Assembly: GCF_905475345.1 (NCBI RefSeq)
Contig: NC_066595.1
Span: 3,223,001 to 3,287,000 of the forward strand
Reading direction: 5' to 3'
Length of the DNA stretch: 64,000 nucleotides
From: Vespula vulgaris
Lineage: Eukaryota > Arthropoda > Insecta > Hymenoptera > Vespidae
Shown: positions 23,035-33,657 of the stretch, piece by piece
Layout: every line of letters begins with the position of its first letter
Position numbering within the stretch: the first letter of the stretch is position 1
Notes under the pieces: generated by a model
Databases searched by the model: none
What the model was told of the DNA's origin: nothing
Seen by the model: the letters and a program-made list of their open reading frames with translations, nothing else
Position numbers and translations under genes: made by a program

Positions 23035-24840
23035 ATTTAATAAAGTAAATAGATTACTTTAAAACTATAAAGATTCATAATGTTCGTAGATGATCTATCG
23101 TTATCAAACGAATTAGATAGAGGCTTGCTTCCAAATTGTTCCTTGACTCCTCAGGCGATTTCATTTATTCTTTTTACTAGGTAATGATTATTTATTATTT
23201 TTATTTTATACCTATATAGACTTATTTAGCATAAACAGTTCCTAGGATAAGTACCGTAGTTTTTCGTTCCCAGTCATTCAGAATCAATGATTCTTTTTTC
23301 TTTTATTAGGACTTTGGTTTCCTTAAATTCATCTTTTATCAAATTTTCTCTTTTTCTGTTTTAAGCGTTATTATTAAAGCACAAGATAAATGTAGATATA
23401 TATAATAGAATAGAAATTTTTTAAAAGACGTTACATAATTATAAACTAACAATTATATATTTTTAGGGAAATCCCGAATGGTATTGTTCTTACACAACAG
23501 AATTTAACGAGTGTCGGAATATTTAAAAAATCTGATATATCGTCAAATCCGGTTGTATTCCTTATACATGGTTTCCTTTCATGTCCAAATCAAACAAACT
23601 TCTTGGATGTGACAAGAGCTTTGATAAAAAAAGTAAGAATTTATAATGTAAAAACTATGATTATTAAAATTATTAAAAGTATGATTATGTGAAAAGAATT
23701 ATTCTTGACTAATAAATTAATTATTGTTTTAAGGATAAGTATATAGTCATCTCGATCGATTGGAAGGATGGCGCTTGTACTAAACAACCTATTCTTAAAA
23801 AGTGCTTGGGTTACTTTCAATCCGTAGAAAATACACGCATAGTTGGAAAATATATTGCTCAGTAAGAAACAGAACATATATATTAATATTAATAAGAACA
23901 TATATATAATATTTTTTTTTTTTTCATTTATTCCTACAGTTTTAGCAAGAGACTTATACAAGAACATAAATTGTCGGTAGCAAAGGTACGACTGATAGGG
24001 CATAGTTTGGGCGCACATATTGCAGGTTTTGCAGGGAAAGAATTTCAAAGTTTTAAATTAGGAAAATATCCTGAAATTATTGGGCTTGATCCTGCTGGGC
24101 CTTCGTTCAGTTCAAATAAATGTTCCGAAAGACTCTGCGAGACAGATGCAGATTATGTTCAAATTATACATACATCAAAGTATTTCGGAATAGGGAAAAC
24201 CATTGGTACCGTCGATTTCTACATGAATAACGGAACTAATCAACCCGATTGTAGTATGCGTATGTACATATTAAATTACGGCTTTTTTGGATGAAGATGA
24301 GAATTCATATACAAAATATTTAGTCAATTATATTGTCCGCTTTGTTATATGATTATAGAGTTTTACTTCTTTAATAATTCTTTAATAATTTTTACTTTTG
24401 CTATTTCAGCGGTAGACGTTTGCTCTCATTCGAAAGCCGTGATATACATGGCTGAGTGCATAAAACACGAATGTTGTTTCATTGGGATACCGCGCTCAAA
24501 GTATTTTATATTCTTTAATATTATGATTTTTTTTTTATATTTAATCTGTTAAGAAATGAACTTAAAATTATCACTATGCAGTTAATTTTTTAATAAAAAA
24601 TATACTATTGACGGAATATATACATATATTATAATAATAATAATAATTATTATTATTTTATGTAACAATATATTAAAAATCTATTTGATTTTTAGGAGTT
24701 CGCAGCGTGTTTCGTCGTGCACAAAACAGGAGTGCGTTTGCGTTGGATTAAACGCAAAGAAGTATCCTAGTAGAGGCTCATTTTATGTACCGGTTGAAAG
24801 TACTGCTCCTTTTTGCAATAACAAGGGGAAGATAATTTAA
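22813..24840 (+). CDS. Secreted phospholipase A1, tandem copy A (venom-type lipase family)
   Basis: A lipase-family PLA1 that hydrolyses the sn-1 acyl chain of phospholipids; vespid venom PLA1 is a major allergen and membrane-active venom enzyme. Coding exons 22813-22879, 23090-23180, 23467-23632, 23734-23861, 23940-24259, 24410-24500 and 24696-24840 give 335 residues. A signal peptide is encoded by exon 1. The triad is intact: Ser in GHSLGA, Asp in GLDPAGP, His in CSHSKA. Compared with copies B and C it has two extra cysteines, one after the oxyanion-loop HGF (exon 3) and one in exon 4. The exon-5 donor was chosen to keep phase with exon 6. Exons 1-4 look like copy C; exons 5 (3' part) to 7 look like copy B. 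AATAAA at 24910-24915. Venom versus non-venom use cannot be told from sequence. Confidence 0.9.
22948..23033. repeat. (TACA)n/(TA)n microsatellite, PLA1 A intron 1
   Basis: Compound repeat at the same place as the one in intron 1 of copy B (26120-26191), so it predates that duplication or was copied with it. Confidence 0.85.
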
Positions 24841-25982
24841 TAATATAAAAAAGAAATTTCCATTAACCGAAATGCATTTGTGAATGGTGAAATGAATGAA
24901 TGAAGATTTAATAAATAATCGTATATGTACAATGTCTCCAAATATAATTAGAAGATATGTACTGGATGACCGTAGCAAATCTAAAAAATAAAAAAAAAAT
25001 TAAATGAGCATATACTCTGTTTGATTTTGTTCAAAAAATAATCATTTGTTAATGAAATCGAGTATAGATAATAGATTGGAATCTAATAGAATTTACATTA
25101 TCATTATTGTTCCATATTTTCGATCATAAAATATAGTAGATCCCATAACTGAATAATCATTATTTGAATATCCTAATATCCAAACATGCGAACAGAATGT
25201 CTTTTAGCTGTAAATGCCTCTTTCTATCACGAATATGTAGTACATATAAATTCTTATAACGAATACTGCCTTCTATTTGACTGAAAAAATTCACATCATA
25301 AAAATATAATATGAAGATAACAATGTATGGCGTAATTATGACAACTAAGCGGAAACGAATGAAATTTTATATCAAAAACGTGATTTTACTGCAACACAAA
25401 AATTCCATTTTTTGAATACTTCCGTCACCTTACTGATTCGAATACAAAAGATTCTACTCGTCAAATTATATCGTCGACTCCGCTAGAAAACAAATCGCAA
25501 ATAAATTAAAAATTAATCAATTTGAAATGAAAGGAATCTTTGTATTCATTTCTCGCATATACGTGTATGTATTTTCAAAATTGAATTACTTTTGTAATAT
25601 CACAAATACTTATATTGTAGTCGTGGAAATATGAAATATTTGTTTTAGATAGGCTTAGCTAATAAAAAGTTTTCAAAGATTTTGAACTCACGAAAATGTG
25701 ACTTCGTGAAAAAGTTACTTGGAAAAAGAAAAGAAATTATTGCCAATAAAAATATGAATAGGTTTGTTGTTTATGCATGCACAAAATATATATGAAGAAG
25801 TAAAGAATTATTAATATTTTCTACAAATGCGTGAACTGAGTACGTTTTATCTCAATAATAATATTCAGTTTATAATGTACCTAAACAGTATATATATTAA
25901 TAGAATAGACAGTTTGTACTGTCTATTCAATATTTTTAATTTCCGGGTAAGTTTGTGTACGTTTCTACACAAAATAAAAATC
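24841..25982. promoter_or_regulatory. Spacer between PLA1 copies A and B
   Basis: Contains the 3' UTR of copy A (to about 24920) and, from about 25300, the duplicated 5' flank of copy B described for copy A. AT-rich; the small frame starting at 25827 simply runs into exon 1 of copy B. Confidence 0.6.
25889..25896 (+). promoter_or_regulatory. TATA box of PLA1 copy B
   Basis: TATATATA, 106 bp before the second in-frame ATG and in the same conserved block as in copies A and C. Confidence 0.6.
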
Positions 25983-26148
25983 ATGGAAGAAAATATGAAT
26001 TTAAAGTATTTATTATTATTCGTGTATTTTGTGCAAGTGTTAAATTGTTGCTATGGACATGGTAAGCTATCTTATATATTATTTGATCGTATTTGAATTT
26101 TTAATTTTACTTAGGAATTTATACATACATACATATACATATATATAT

Positions 26149-26199
<51 letters not shown>

Positions 26200-28102
26200 A
26201 ACAATAAGTAGATTACTTTCATACCATGATCCTTAATGTTTGCAGGTGATCCGTTATCTTACGAATTAGATAGAGGACCCAAATGTCCTTTTAATTCTGA
26301 TACAGTTTCGATAATTATTGAAACAAGGTAATGATCAAATAATTATTTATATATATGTGTATGTGTGTATATCTAGCATAAACAGTTCGGAAAATTGTGC
26401 ACATCTAGATACTTAAATTTATTTTTTTACTGAATTTTTAAATTCTTTTCTTATCAATTTTTCTTCATATTAATTGTCTCCAACAAATGCTATTCTTTTT
26501 GCGTCTCTATGGAATTGCCGCCTTGATTATGTGTCGTATTTGTTTTAATCTAGATACGTACGTAATATTTATGATTATTTAAATAAAAAATGTAATAGTA
26601 TTTTCTTTTTAGTTGATTAATTAATCAGTCAATAACTATTTTTTGTTTTTTTCCCCTAAAGTCATTATTATTGCCCAAAAAGTATAGAATAGAAATTTGT
26701 ATTTAAAAATGTTATTCAACTATCACTGAACAAATATGTATTTTTAGGGAAAACCGAAATCGTGATCTTTATACACTACAGACATTACAGAATCATCCTG
26801 AATTTAAGAAAAAAACTATAACACGTCCAATTGTATTCATTACACATGGTTTTACTTCATCTGCAAGTGAAACAAATTTCATAAATTTAGCAAAAGCTTT
26901 GGTAGATAAAGTAAGATTTTATAATGTAAAAATATGATCATTAAAACACTTATTAAGAGAAACAAAATATCCAAGATTAATAAATTTATTATAATTTTAA
27001 GGATAACTATATGGTTATCTCAATCGATTGGCAAACGGCTGCTTGTACTAATGAAGCTGCAGGTTTAAAGTATTTATATTATCCTACTGCTGCTAGAAAT
27101 ACACGTTTAGTTGGACAATATATCGCTACGTAAGTAACAGGAAACATACTACATAACTTTATCGTTTAATTATATATTATATATATATATTTCTTTTATT
27201 TGTTTTTATCTATAGGATTACCCAGAAACTCGTAAAACACTATAAAATCTCGATGGCAAATATACGATTAATTGGACATAGCTTAGGAGCACATGCTTCA
27301 GGTTTTGCAGGCAAAAAGGTTCAAGAGTTAAAATTAGGAAAATATTCTGAAATTATTGGGCTTGATCCTGCTAGGCCTTCGTTCGATTCAAATCATTGTT
27401 CCGAAAGACTCTGCGAGACAGATGCAGAATATGTTCAAATTATACATACATCAAACTATTTAGGAACCGAAAAAACCCTTGGTACTGTCGATTTCTACAT
27501 GAATAACGGAAAGAATCAACCTGGTTGCGGTAGATGTACGTATATATTAAATTATGGCTTTTTTGGATAGAGATGAGAATGCAAACAAAATATTTAGTTA
27601 ATTATATTGTCTAATTTGTTATATAATTATAATGGAGTTTTACAAATAATTCTTAAATCTTTATTTTTGCAGTTTTCTCAGAAGTTTGCTCTCATTCGAG
27701 AGCCGTGATATACATGGCTGAGTGCATAAAACACGAATGTTGTTTAATTGGGATACCGCGCTCAAAGTATTTTATATTCTTTAATATTATGATTTTTTTT
27801 TGTTTATTCTGTTAAGAAATGAGTTTAAAATTATCACTATACATTTAATTTTCTAATAAAAAATATACGATTGGGATATATACGTATATTATAATAATAC
27901 TAATTATTATTAATGTTTTATGTAACAAAGTATATTAAAAATTTATTTGATTTTTAGGAGTTCGCAGCCTATTTCGTCGTGCACAAAACAGGAGTGCGTT
28001 TGCGTTGGATTAAACGCAAAGAAGTATCCTAGTAGAGGCTCATTTTATGTACCGGTTGAAAGTACTGCTCCTTTTTGCAATAACAAGGGGAAGATAATTT
28101 AA
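25983..28102 (+). CDS. Phospholipase A1, tandem copy B (closest to the canonical vespid venom allergen 1)
   Basis: Secreted PLA1 with signal peptide; likely the main venom form because its exon 5-7 features match what I know of vespid venom PLA1. Exons 25983-26061, 26246-26327, 26748-26910, 27002-27129, 27216-27535, 27673-27766 and 27958-28102. Two in-frame start codons lie 12 bases apart (25983 and 25995); the second matches the start position of copies A and C and gives 332 residues. Catalytic Ser in GHSLGA, Asp in GLDPARP (Arg where A and C have Gly) and His in CSHSRA are present. The exon-5 donor at 27536 was preferred because exon 5 then has the same 320-base length as in copy A. Exon 6 is one codon longer than in A and C. 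AATAAA at 28157-28162. Confidence 0.92.
26120..26191. repeat. (TACA)n/(TA)n microsatellite, PLA1 B intron 1
   Basis: Same compound repeat and position as in copy A intron 1. Confidence 0.85.
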
Positions 28103-29342
28103 TAATATAAAAAAGTAATTTCCATTCCTCGAAATGCATTTGTTAATGGTGAAATGAATAAATTACCATTTAACAAATAATCGTACATGCAGAATGTCGT
28201 CCAAAATAATTGCGGAGTATATAATGGATGATCTTAGCAAATTTAAAAAATAAAAAGAATTATATAAACATATACCCTATTTGATTTTGCTTTTTAGTTG
28301 TAGTGAATTGAATTTTTCTGTCTGCTTAATTTGAAACTGCTTCCTTGCTTCTGAATAAATGCCTGTAAACATATTGTCAATGATTATTTTATTTTTTCGT
28401 ACGTTCAGATTTTGCTTGGATTTGTTAGAAATTTTGTTTAATTTTTTCACGAAGAGTATCAACTCTTGAATCTCACATAATCTCAATTAAAAGTCTAATA
28501 CAAAATCAGATATCTTTATATGAACCTTTTTTATTGTTTTTACGTGCCGAAGTCATTTCTAAAATGTTTCATATTCTTTCCGGGACAGTATTTAATATCT
28601 AGCAAGTATTTATATACATTATTTTTATAAATGAAAGATAAATAGGTGTGGGAGTTCCAAAAATGGAGTATTCTTAAATATGTTGCTTATATATCTGTGT
28701 TTTATATATATTTTTTTATATTTATTTGTATTTATTGTTATTTATTTAAAGTGCATATGAATATATTAGATATTCTGTATACGTACGTCAATCCATTTAC
28801 CTTGAAATATGCATATATGATTATCATAAATATTTTTACGATGATATTTGATAAATACACAATAATGATAGATAAACGTTTCCAAAGTATCTTTGAAAGA
28901 TATAAACAATAACAATAGCTTTTACATTTATCGCACGTTTGTTTATTTATTTCTCCAATTGAATTATTTTTCTGATATCAGGAATATTTATGTTATAATT
29001 ATATAAAGATAAAGCTTTGTCTTAAACCTTATAATATATTCTAAGAAATGTTTAGTTCACAAGGAAGTAACTCTGTAAGGAAATGAGTTTACAAGGAAAA
29101 CATAAATTTTTGTTGATAAACATTTCGACAGTTTTTTGACGTTCATACATGTGCCTATACATTTCCGGATGTACGAAATTGTAATTTATTTGACCAAGTA
29201 TGCCTTATCTAAATGGTAATATTTGAACTTATAATGCGTTTAAATAGTATAAATAGTAATAGAATGCTCACTTGTACTGTTAGTATTGTTAATTCACCAA
29301 AAACCTTATTTTCGATTCTTCGGATAGTTAAAATCGAAAAAA
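28103..29342. promoter_or_regulatory. Spacer between PLA1 copies B and C
   Basis: Holds the 3' UTR of copy B and the promoter of copy C. Only the last 300 bp (from about 29040) resemble the flanks of A and B. The frames at 28277-28486 and 28646-28912 are AT-rich and resemble no protein known to me. Confidence 0.5.
29248..29255 (+). promoter_or_regulatory. TATA box of PLA1 copy C
   Basis: TATAAATA, 95 bp before the start codon, the same spacing as in copy A and in the same block after TTATAATG. Confidence 0.65.
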
Positions 29343-31087
29343 ATGAATTCAAAGTACTTGATATTATTTATATGTTTCGTGCAGGTGTTGCATTATTACT
29401 GTGCGGATGGTAATTTTCTTGTAATTTATAAACCTAACTGGTTTTGTTTGAATTTAATTTTACTTTAGTAGATTTAAATAATATTTAACATTTAATAATT
29501 TTTAATTTTAAGGAAAATGAAGATATATAATATTTGTAGGTAAATCGGTGATATCAAACGCAGTTTCGTCGTTTATTCCATCAAAAAATAACGTGTTTCC
29601 AGATTGTTATTTTGGCGTTGACACGATTTCGTTTATTCTCTACACACAGTAATGAAAAATGATTATTTATTACTTTTATTCTATACGTACGCGATATTGA
29701 TGATTATTTAAAAAAAAAAAAATAATGCTTATTTCTTTTTCAATTGATCGTCCAATCGATCAATATTCTTCTTCGTTTCTTTTTCGTTTTTCTGTTAGCA
29801 TCATTATTAAAGCGTGAAATAAACATAAATATTGATACATTTTTTAATGGATATTACTCGACTATTAATTAAAAATTATATATTTTTTAGAAACAACCGC
29901 GAAGGTTCTTTTCTTTCGCTAGATAATCTAACGAATAACAAAGTATATCTAAAATCTGTACTATCAGATAAAATTGTATTCCTTATACATGGTTTCCTTT
30001 CATCTGCAAATAATACAAATTACAAGGATATGTCCGATATCATAGTAAAGAAAGTAAGATTTCATAATTATAAAAAGTATGATTATTAATAACATTTATT
30101 ACGAGAAAAGAAGTATTATAGATCAATAACTTAATTATTATTTTAAGTAGAATATAACCGTATTCTCGATCGATTGGAAGAAGGGTGCTTGTAATGGTGG
30201 AGCTTCACTTCTCGAGTACGCTGGTTATTTCAAGGCTGTTGAAAATACACGTGAAGTTGGACGATATGTCGCTAAGTAAGTAGAGAAAAACTTTCTTTTT
30301 TTTTTATTTGTAACTTTATTTTTATTTATTATGCATATATTATTAATTTTAATAATATTTTATTCTATTGTAGTAGATTTCCTCGTCAAGCCTCGTTCCC
30401 AGCACAATTATAACATACGACTACAGTTTATAAAGACATTCTTCTATTTATTTTTTTTCTTTCATTTCTTTCTATAGTTTTACTAAGATACTCGTAGAAG
30501 AATATAAAATACCGCTTGCAAATATACTATTGATTGGGCACAGTTTGGGCGCACAAGTTGCAGGTTTTGCAGGGAAAGAACTTCAAAAATTAATAGGAAA
30601 ATATTTTCAAATTATCGGGCTCGATCCTGCTGGGCCATTTTTCAGTTTGAATAGTTGTTCGCAAAGAATCTGTGAGACAGATGCATATTATGTTCAAATT
30701 ATACATACATCAGTCCCATTAGGGACAGAGAGAACTCTTGGTACAATTGATTTCTATATGAATAATGGAATTTTTCAACCCGGTTGCAATGTTGGTATGT
30801 ATATATTACATTATAGTCTTTCTAAACTAAAGAGTTTTACTAATAATTAGTTAATAATTTTTACTTTAGTCGATGCATCCTGCTCTCATACGAAAGCTGT
30901 ACTATACTTTACCGAATGCATAAAACGTGAATGTTGTTTAATTGGAATACCGTGGAAAGAGTATGTTGTTTTCATTAATATTCTGAATTTTTTTATGTTG
31001 ATTCTGTTACAAAATGAACCTAAAATGATTACTATGCGGTAAATTTCCAGATAAAAAATATATTGAAAAATATATTGAAAAAAAAAG

Positions 31088-31118
<31 letters not shown>

Positions 31119-31325
31119 TTTATTATTACTATTATTATTATTTTATATGACAATATATTAAAAAATCCTTTTATTTTTAGTCGCTCACAATCTATTTCGA
31201 CCTGCACAAAGGACAAGTGCGTTTGTGTTGGATTAAATGCAAATAATTATCCTGGTAGAGGCAAATTTTATGTACCAACTAAACGCGATGCTCCTTATTG
31301 CAATAACAATGGCACAGTACTTTAA
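29343..31325 (+). CDS. Phospholipase A1, tandem copy C (diverged paralog)
   Basis: Secreted PLA1 paralog, 338 residues from exons 29343-29409, 29540-29648, 29891-30053, 30151-30275, 30478-30794, 30870-30960 and 31181-31325. Signal peptide in exon 1. Ser in GHSLGA, Asp in GLDPAGP and His in CSHTKA are kept, so an active lipase is expected. Exon 2 is longer than in A and B. The exon-4 acceptor is the tandem AAGTAG at 30145-30150: use of the first AG would put TAG in frame at once, use of the second loses one codon but keeps the frame; I took the second. Exons 6-7 are clearly more different from A and B than those are from each other. AATAAA at 31371-31376. It may be expressed outside the venom gland; this is open. 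Confidence 0.87.
30145..30150 (+). other. Tandem NAGNAG splice acceptor (AAGTAG) in PLA1 copy C
   Basis: Copies A and B have AAG followed by GAT at this place. In C the next three bases are TAG, which is either a second acceptor or a premature stop, depending on the AG chosen. Confidence 0.75.
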
Positions 31326-31977
31326 TTTTAAAAAATGTTACTATAAAATTATATACATCTATTATTGAAGAATAAATAAATAAATATTAATAAAATTTCC
31401 ATATTTTTATGATCAAAAAAGAAATACGTGCAAGATTTTGGACGAAGTTAAATACATTACTTATATATTTAAGAGACATATTTGTATTCCGTATATTTTT
31501 CATATATATGTGCTATTTTAAAATATGCATATACGTAATATTTATCGTAAATGCTTTCATAATAATATTTAGTAAATACACCACGATGATTCAGGAAAAT
31601 CAATAAATTTTCTTAATGTATCCTTGAAAAATATAATGAAAATGATAAACGGAAATAATAACTTAGATAGTAAAACGTAAAGTTACTTCATTACTTCTAA
31701 TTTTATGTACAAAATATAATTATAAATGTTGTTTAGTATATAAGAACAATTGCAGTGTGTAATATATAATTTTTGTTTCAATTATTAAATCGAGAAAGAA
31801 AAAGACGGAGTTAATACTTGTAATAAACTAATATTGACTTTATTTTTCCGATCTTTTTAAATAACTTTTTTCACGATGGTTTTAAGAGGTATTAATTAGA
31901 ATGTTGTGTGTAGAAATTAATTATATTATAATATATTACAGCTTTTTACATTATAAGGTATGAATAAAATACAAATA

Positions 31978-31979
<2 letters not shown>

Positions 31980-32021
<42 letters not shown>
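31980..32021. repeat. (TA)n microsatellite
   Basis: About 20 uninterrupted TA units. Confidence 0.9.
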
Positions 32022-32029
<8 letters not shown>

Positions 32030-32187
32030 TTAAGTTTTAAATTTCTATAAAAATATATAGAGAGTGACATAAATAATTATGTATTTTTACAATTTATAAT
32101 AATATGAAGTAGACATTGTACAAAGTATATTCTTTTAAATACTTTTGATATTAAAAGATAAAAATAGAAATCGAGAGACAAAGAAAC

Positions 32188-32188
32188 A

Positions 32189-32241
<53 letters not shown>

Positions 32242-32270
32242 AGAGAGAGAGAGAAAGAGAGAGAATGAGA
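32188..32270. repeat. (GA)n microsatellite
   Basis: Long purine tract with few interruptions. Confidence 0.9.
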
Positions 32271-33509
32271 ATATAAAATAAATAATAAATAGTTTTCAAA
32301 ATTCAATATCGCTCATGTCACATACACACTGCACATTAACGTTAGCATATAATAAATATTATAGTTTTCAAATTTTATTTTTCTTGAGGTGTGTGAGCAA
32401 TAAATAAAATGCTCAATAAAAGTTTAACACTAAAGTTATTTCTGTCATGTCCTACGAAAGGAAATATATAATTAATAACATTATATAGTTGTTATTTCCC
32501 AATTTTCACTAACTATATGCTTAACAAAGTATGCATTATATATTTTTGACTGTAATAGTTGCACACAAGGCACAAAATGATGGTACACGAGTTGGTAAAT
32601 AAAATACTGAAACTTGTACCATGTTTTTTTCTTTTTTCTTTTCCATTTTTGTTTTTTTTTTTATGAAATACGACGGTGTATGTATCTATCAAAGGCAAAA
32701 AAAAAAACTTATCGACTTTGTATTACAGTTTTGACTGTTAATATCTATATATACCATCAAAGAAATTTCAGTCCTTGTTACATGTAAAATAAGAAATTGG
32801 CAGTAAACATCTTTGTTTATATAAATAAATTCATTCTACATTTATATAAAATTAATTGTACTTCCTAGTGTAAAAGGAGGTGCATTAATGATACTTATTG
32901 GGGATTTTCTTCTTTCATTTTACCGAGTTTTCTTTTCTTATTGGGCAGTGTTTATTTGTGTTTAGTCGTTCTCATATGCATGTAAACATTGCGCTTACAA
33001 AATGATATATTTTTTTTTTTTATATGATAGGAACGAAAACGTAACAGAAAATATACGGAAAAGAAAGTTCGGCAAAGTAATAGAGTGTAGATGTTTCTAA
33101 AAAGTATTATTAATGCACCTCGTTTTATATAAGAGACACACTCATTCAGACGTTATTCGTTGAATAAATCTAAGAAAATCCCCTTGTACATATTCTTGGT
33201 CTTAAAAATTGTCATACAATGGATATAACTTTTAAAAAAGCAGCCGTTCATACAAATATGCTGTACATTAAGAATAAAAGCTTACTGCTGCTGCTACTGC
33301 TGCTGTTGCTGCTGCCATATTTTAAATGCGTTATACATATAAACATAAATGCTCCCATGAAAACATGTATATACAATGCATATGATTACTGCATGTTACA
33401 ATGAGCAGTCATGGATAATGAATCAGTTTAACGTAAGTTTGTTTTTATAATACTTTTTCCGCTTTAAGAATTAAGTAAGACAAATCTATTGCATTACTTA
33501 ATTATAAGA

Positions 33510-33559
<50 letters not shown>
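33510..33559. repeat. (AAT)n microsatellite
   Basis: About 16 units, 100 bp beyond the patched stop codon, so probably within its 3' UTR. Confidence 0.9.
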
Positions 33560-33563
<4 letters not shown>

Positions 33564-33657
33564 GATATAGTAAAAAGTCTATCCTAGTCAGCCTTCTGTG
33601 TGTTCCCGCTTTGTGTGGTATTTTAGCAACATTTGCTTGTCTTCACGATATTTGTCA

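Larger units (their letters stand above)
31326..33657. other. Region between PLA1 copy C and patched; presumed patched 3' UTR
   Basis: No protein-like frame. AT-rich, with (TA)n at 31980-32021, a GA tract at 32188-32270 and (AAT)n at 33510-33559. TTTATT at 32951-32956, the complement of AATAAA, would end the patched transcript about 0.7 kb after its stop codon; other copies lie further left. Confidence 0.5.

Noticed and set aside
27529..27535. Earlier donor GTAGAT at 27530 for exon 5 of PLA1 copy B
   Set aside because: Also in phase, but the donor at 27536 gives the same exon length as copy A and a better length of the Cys-to-Cys loop.
28646..28912. 88-codon frame between PLA1 copies B and C
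   Set aside because: AT-rich, Ile/Tyr/Phe composition, no signal of selection visible and no counterpart in the other spacers.
30148..30150. Premature stop making PLA1 copy C a pseudogene
   Set aside because: The TAG also supplies a second acceptor AG that keeps the frame, and all other exons are intact.
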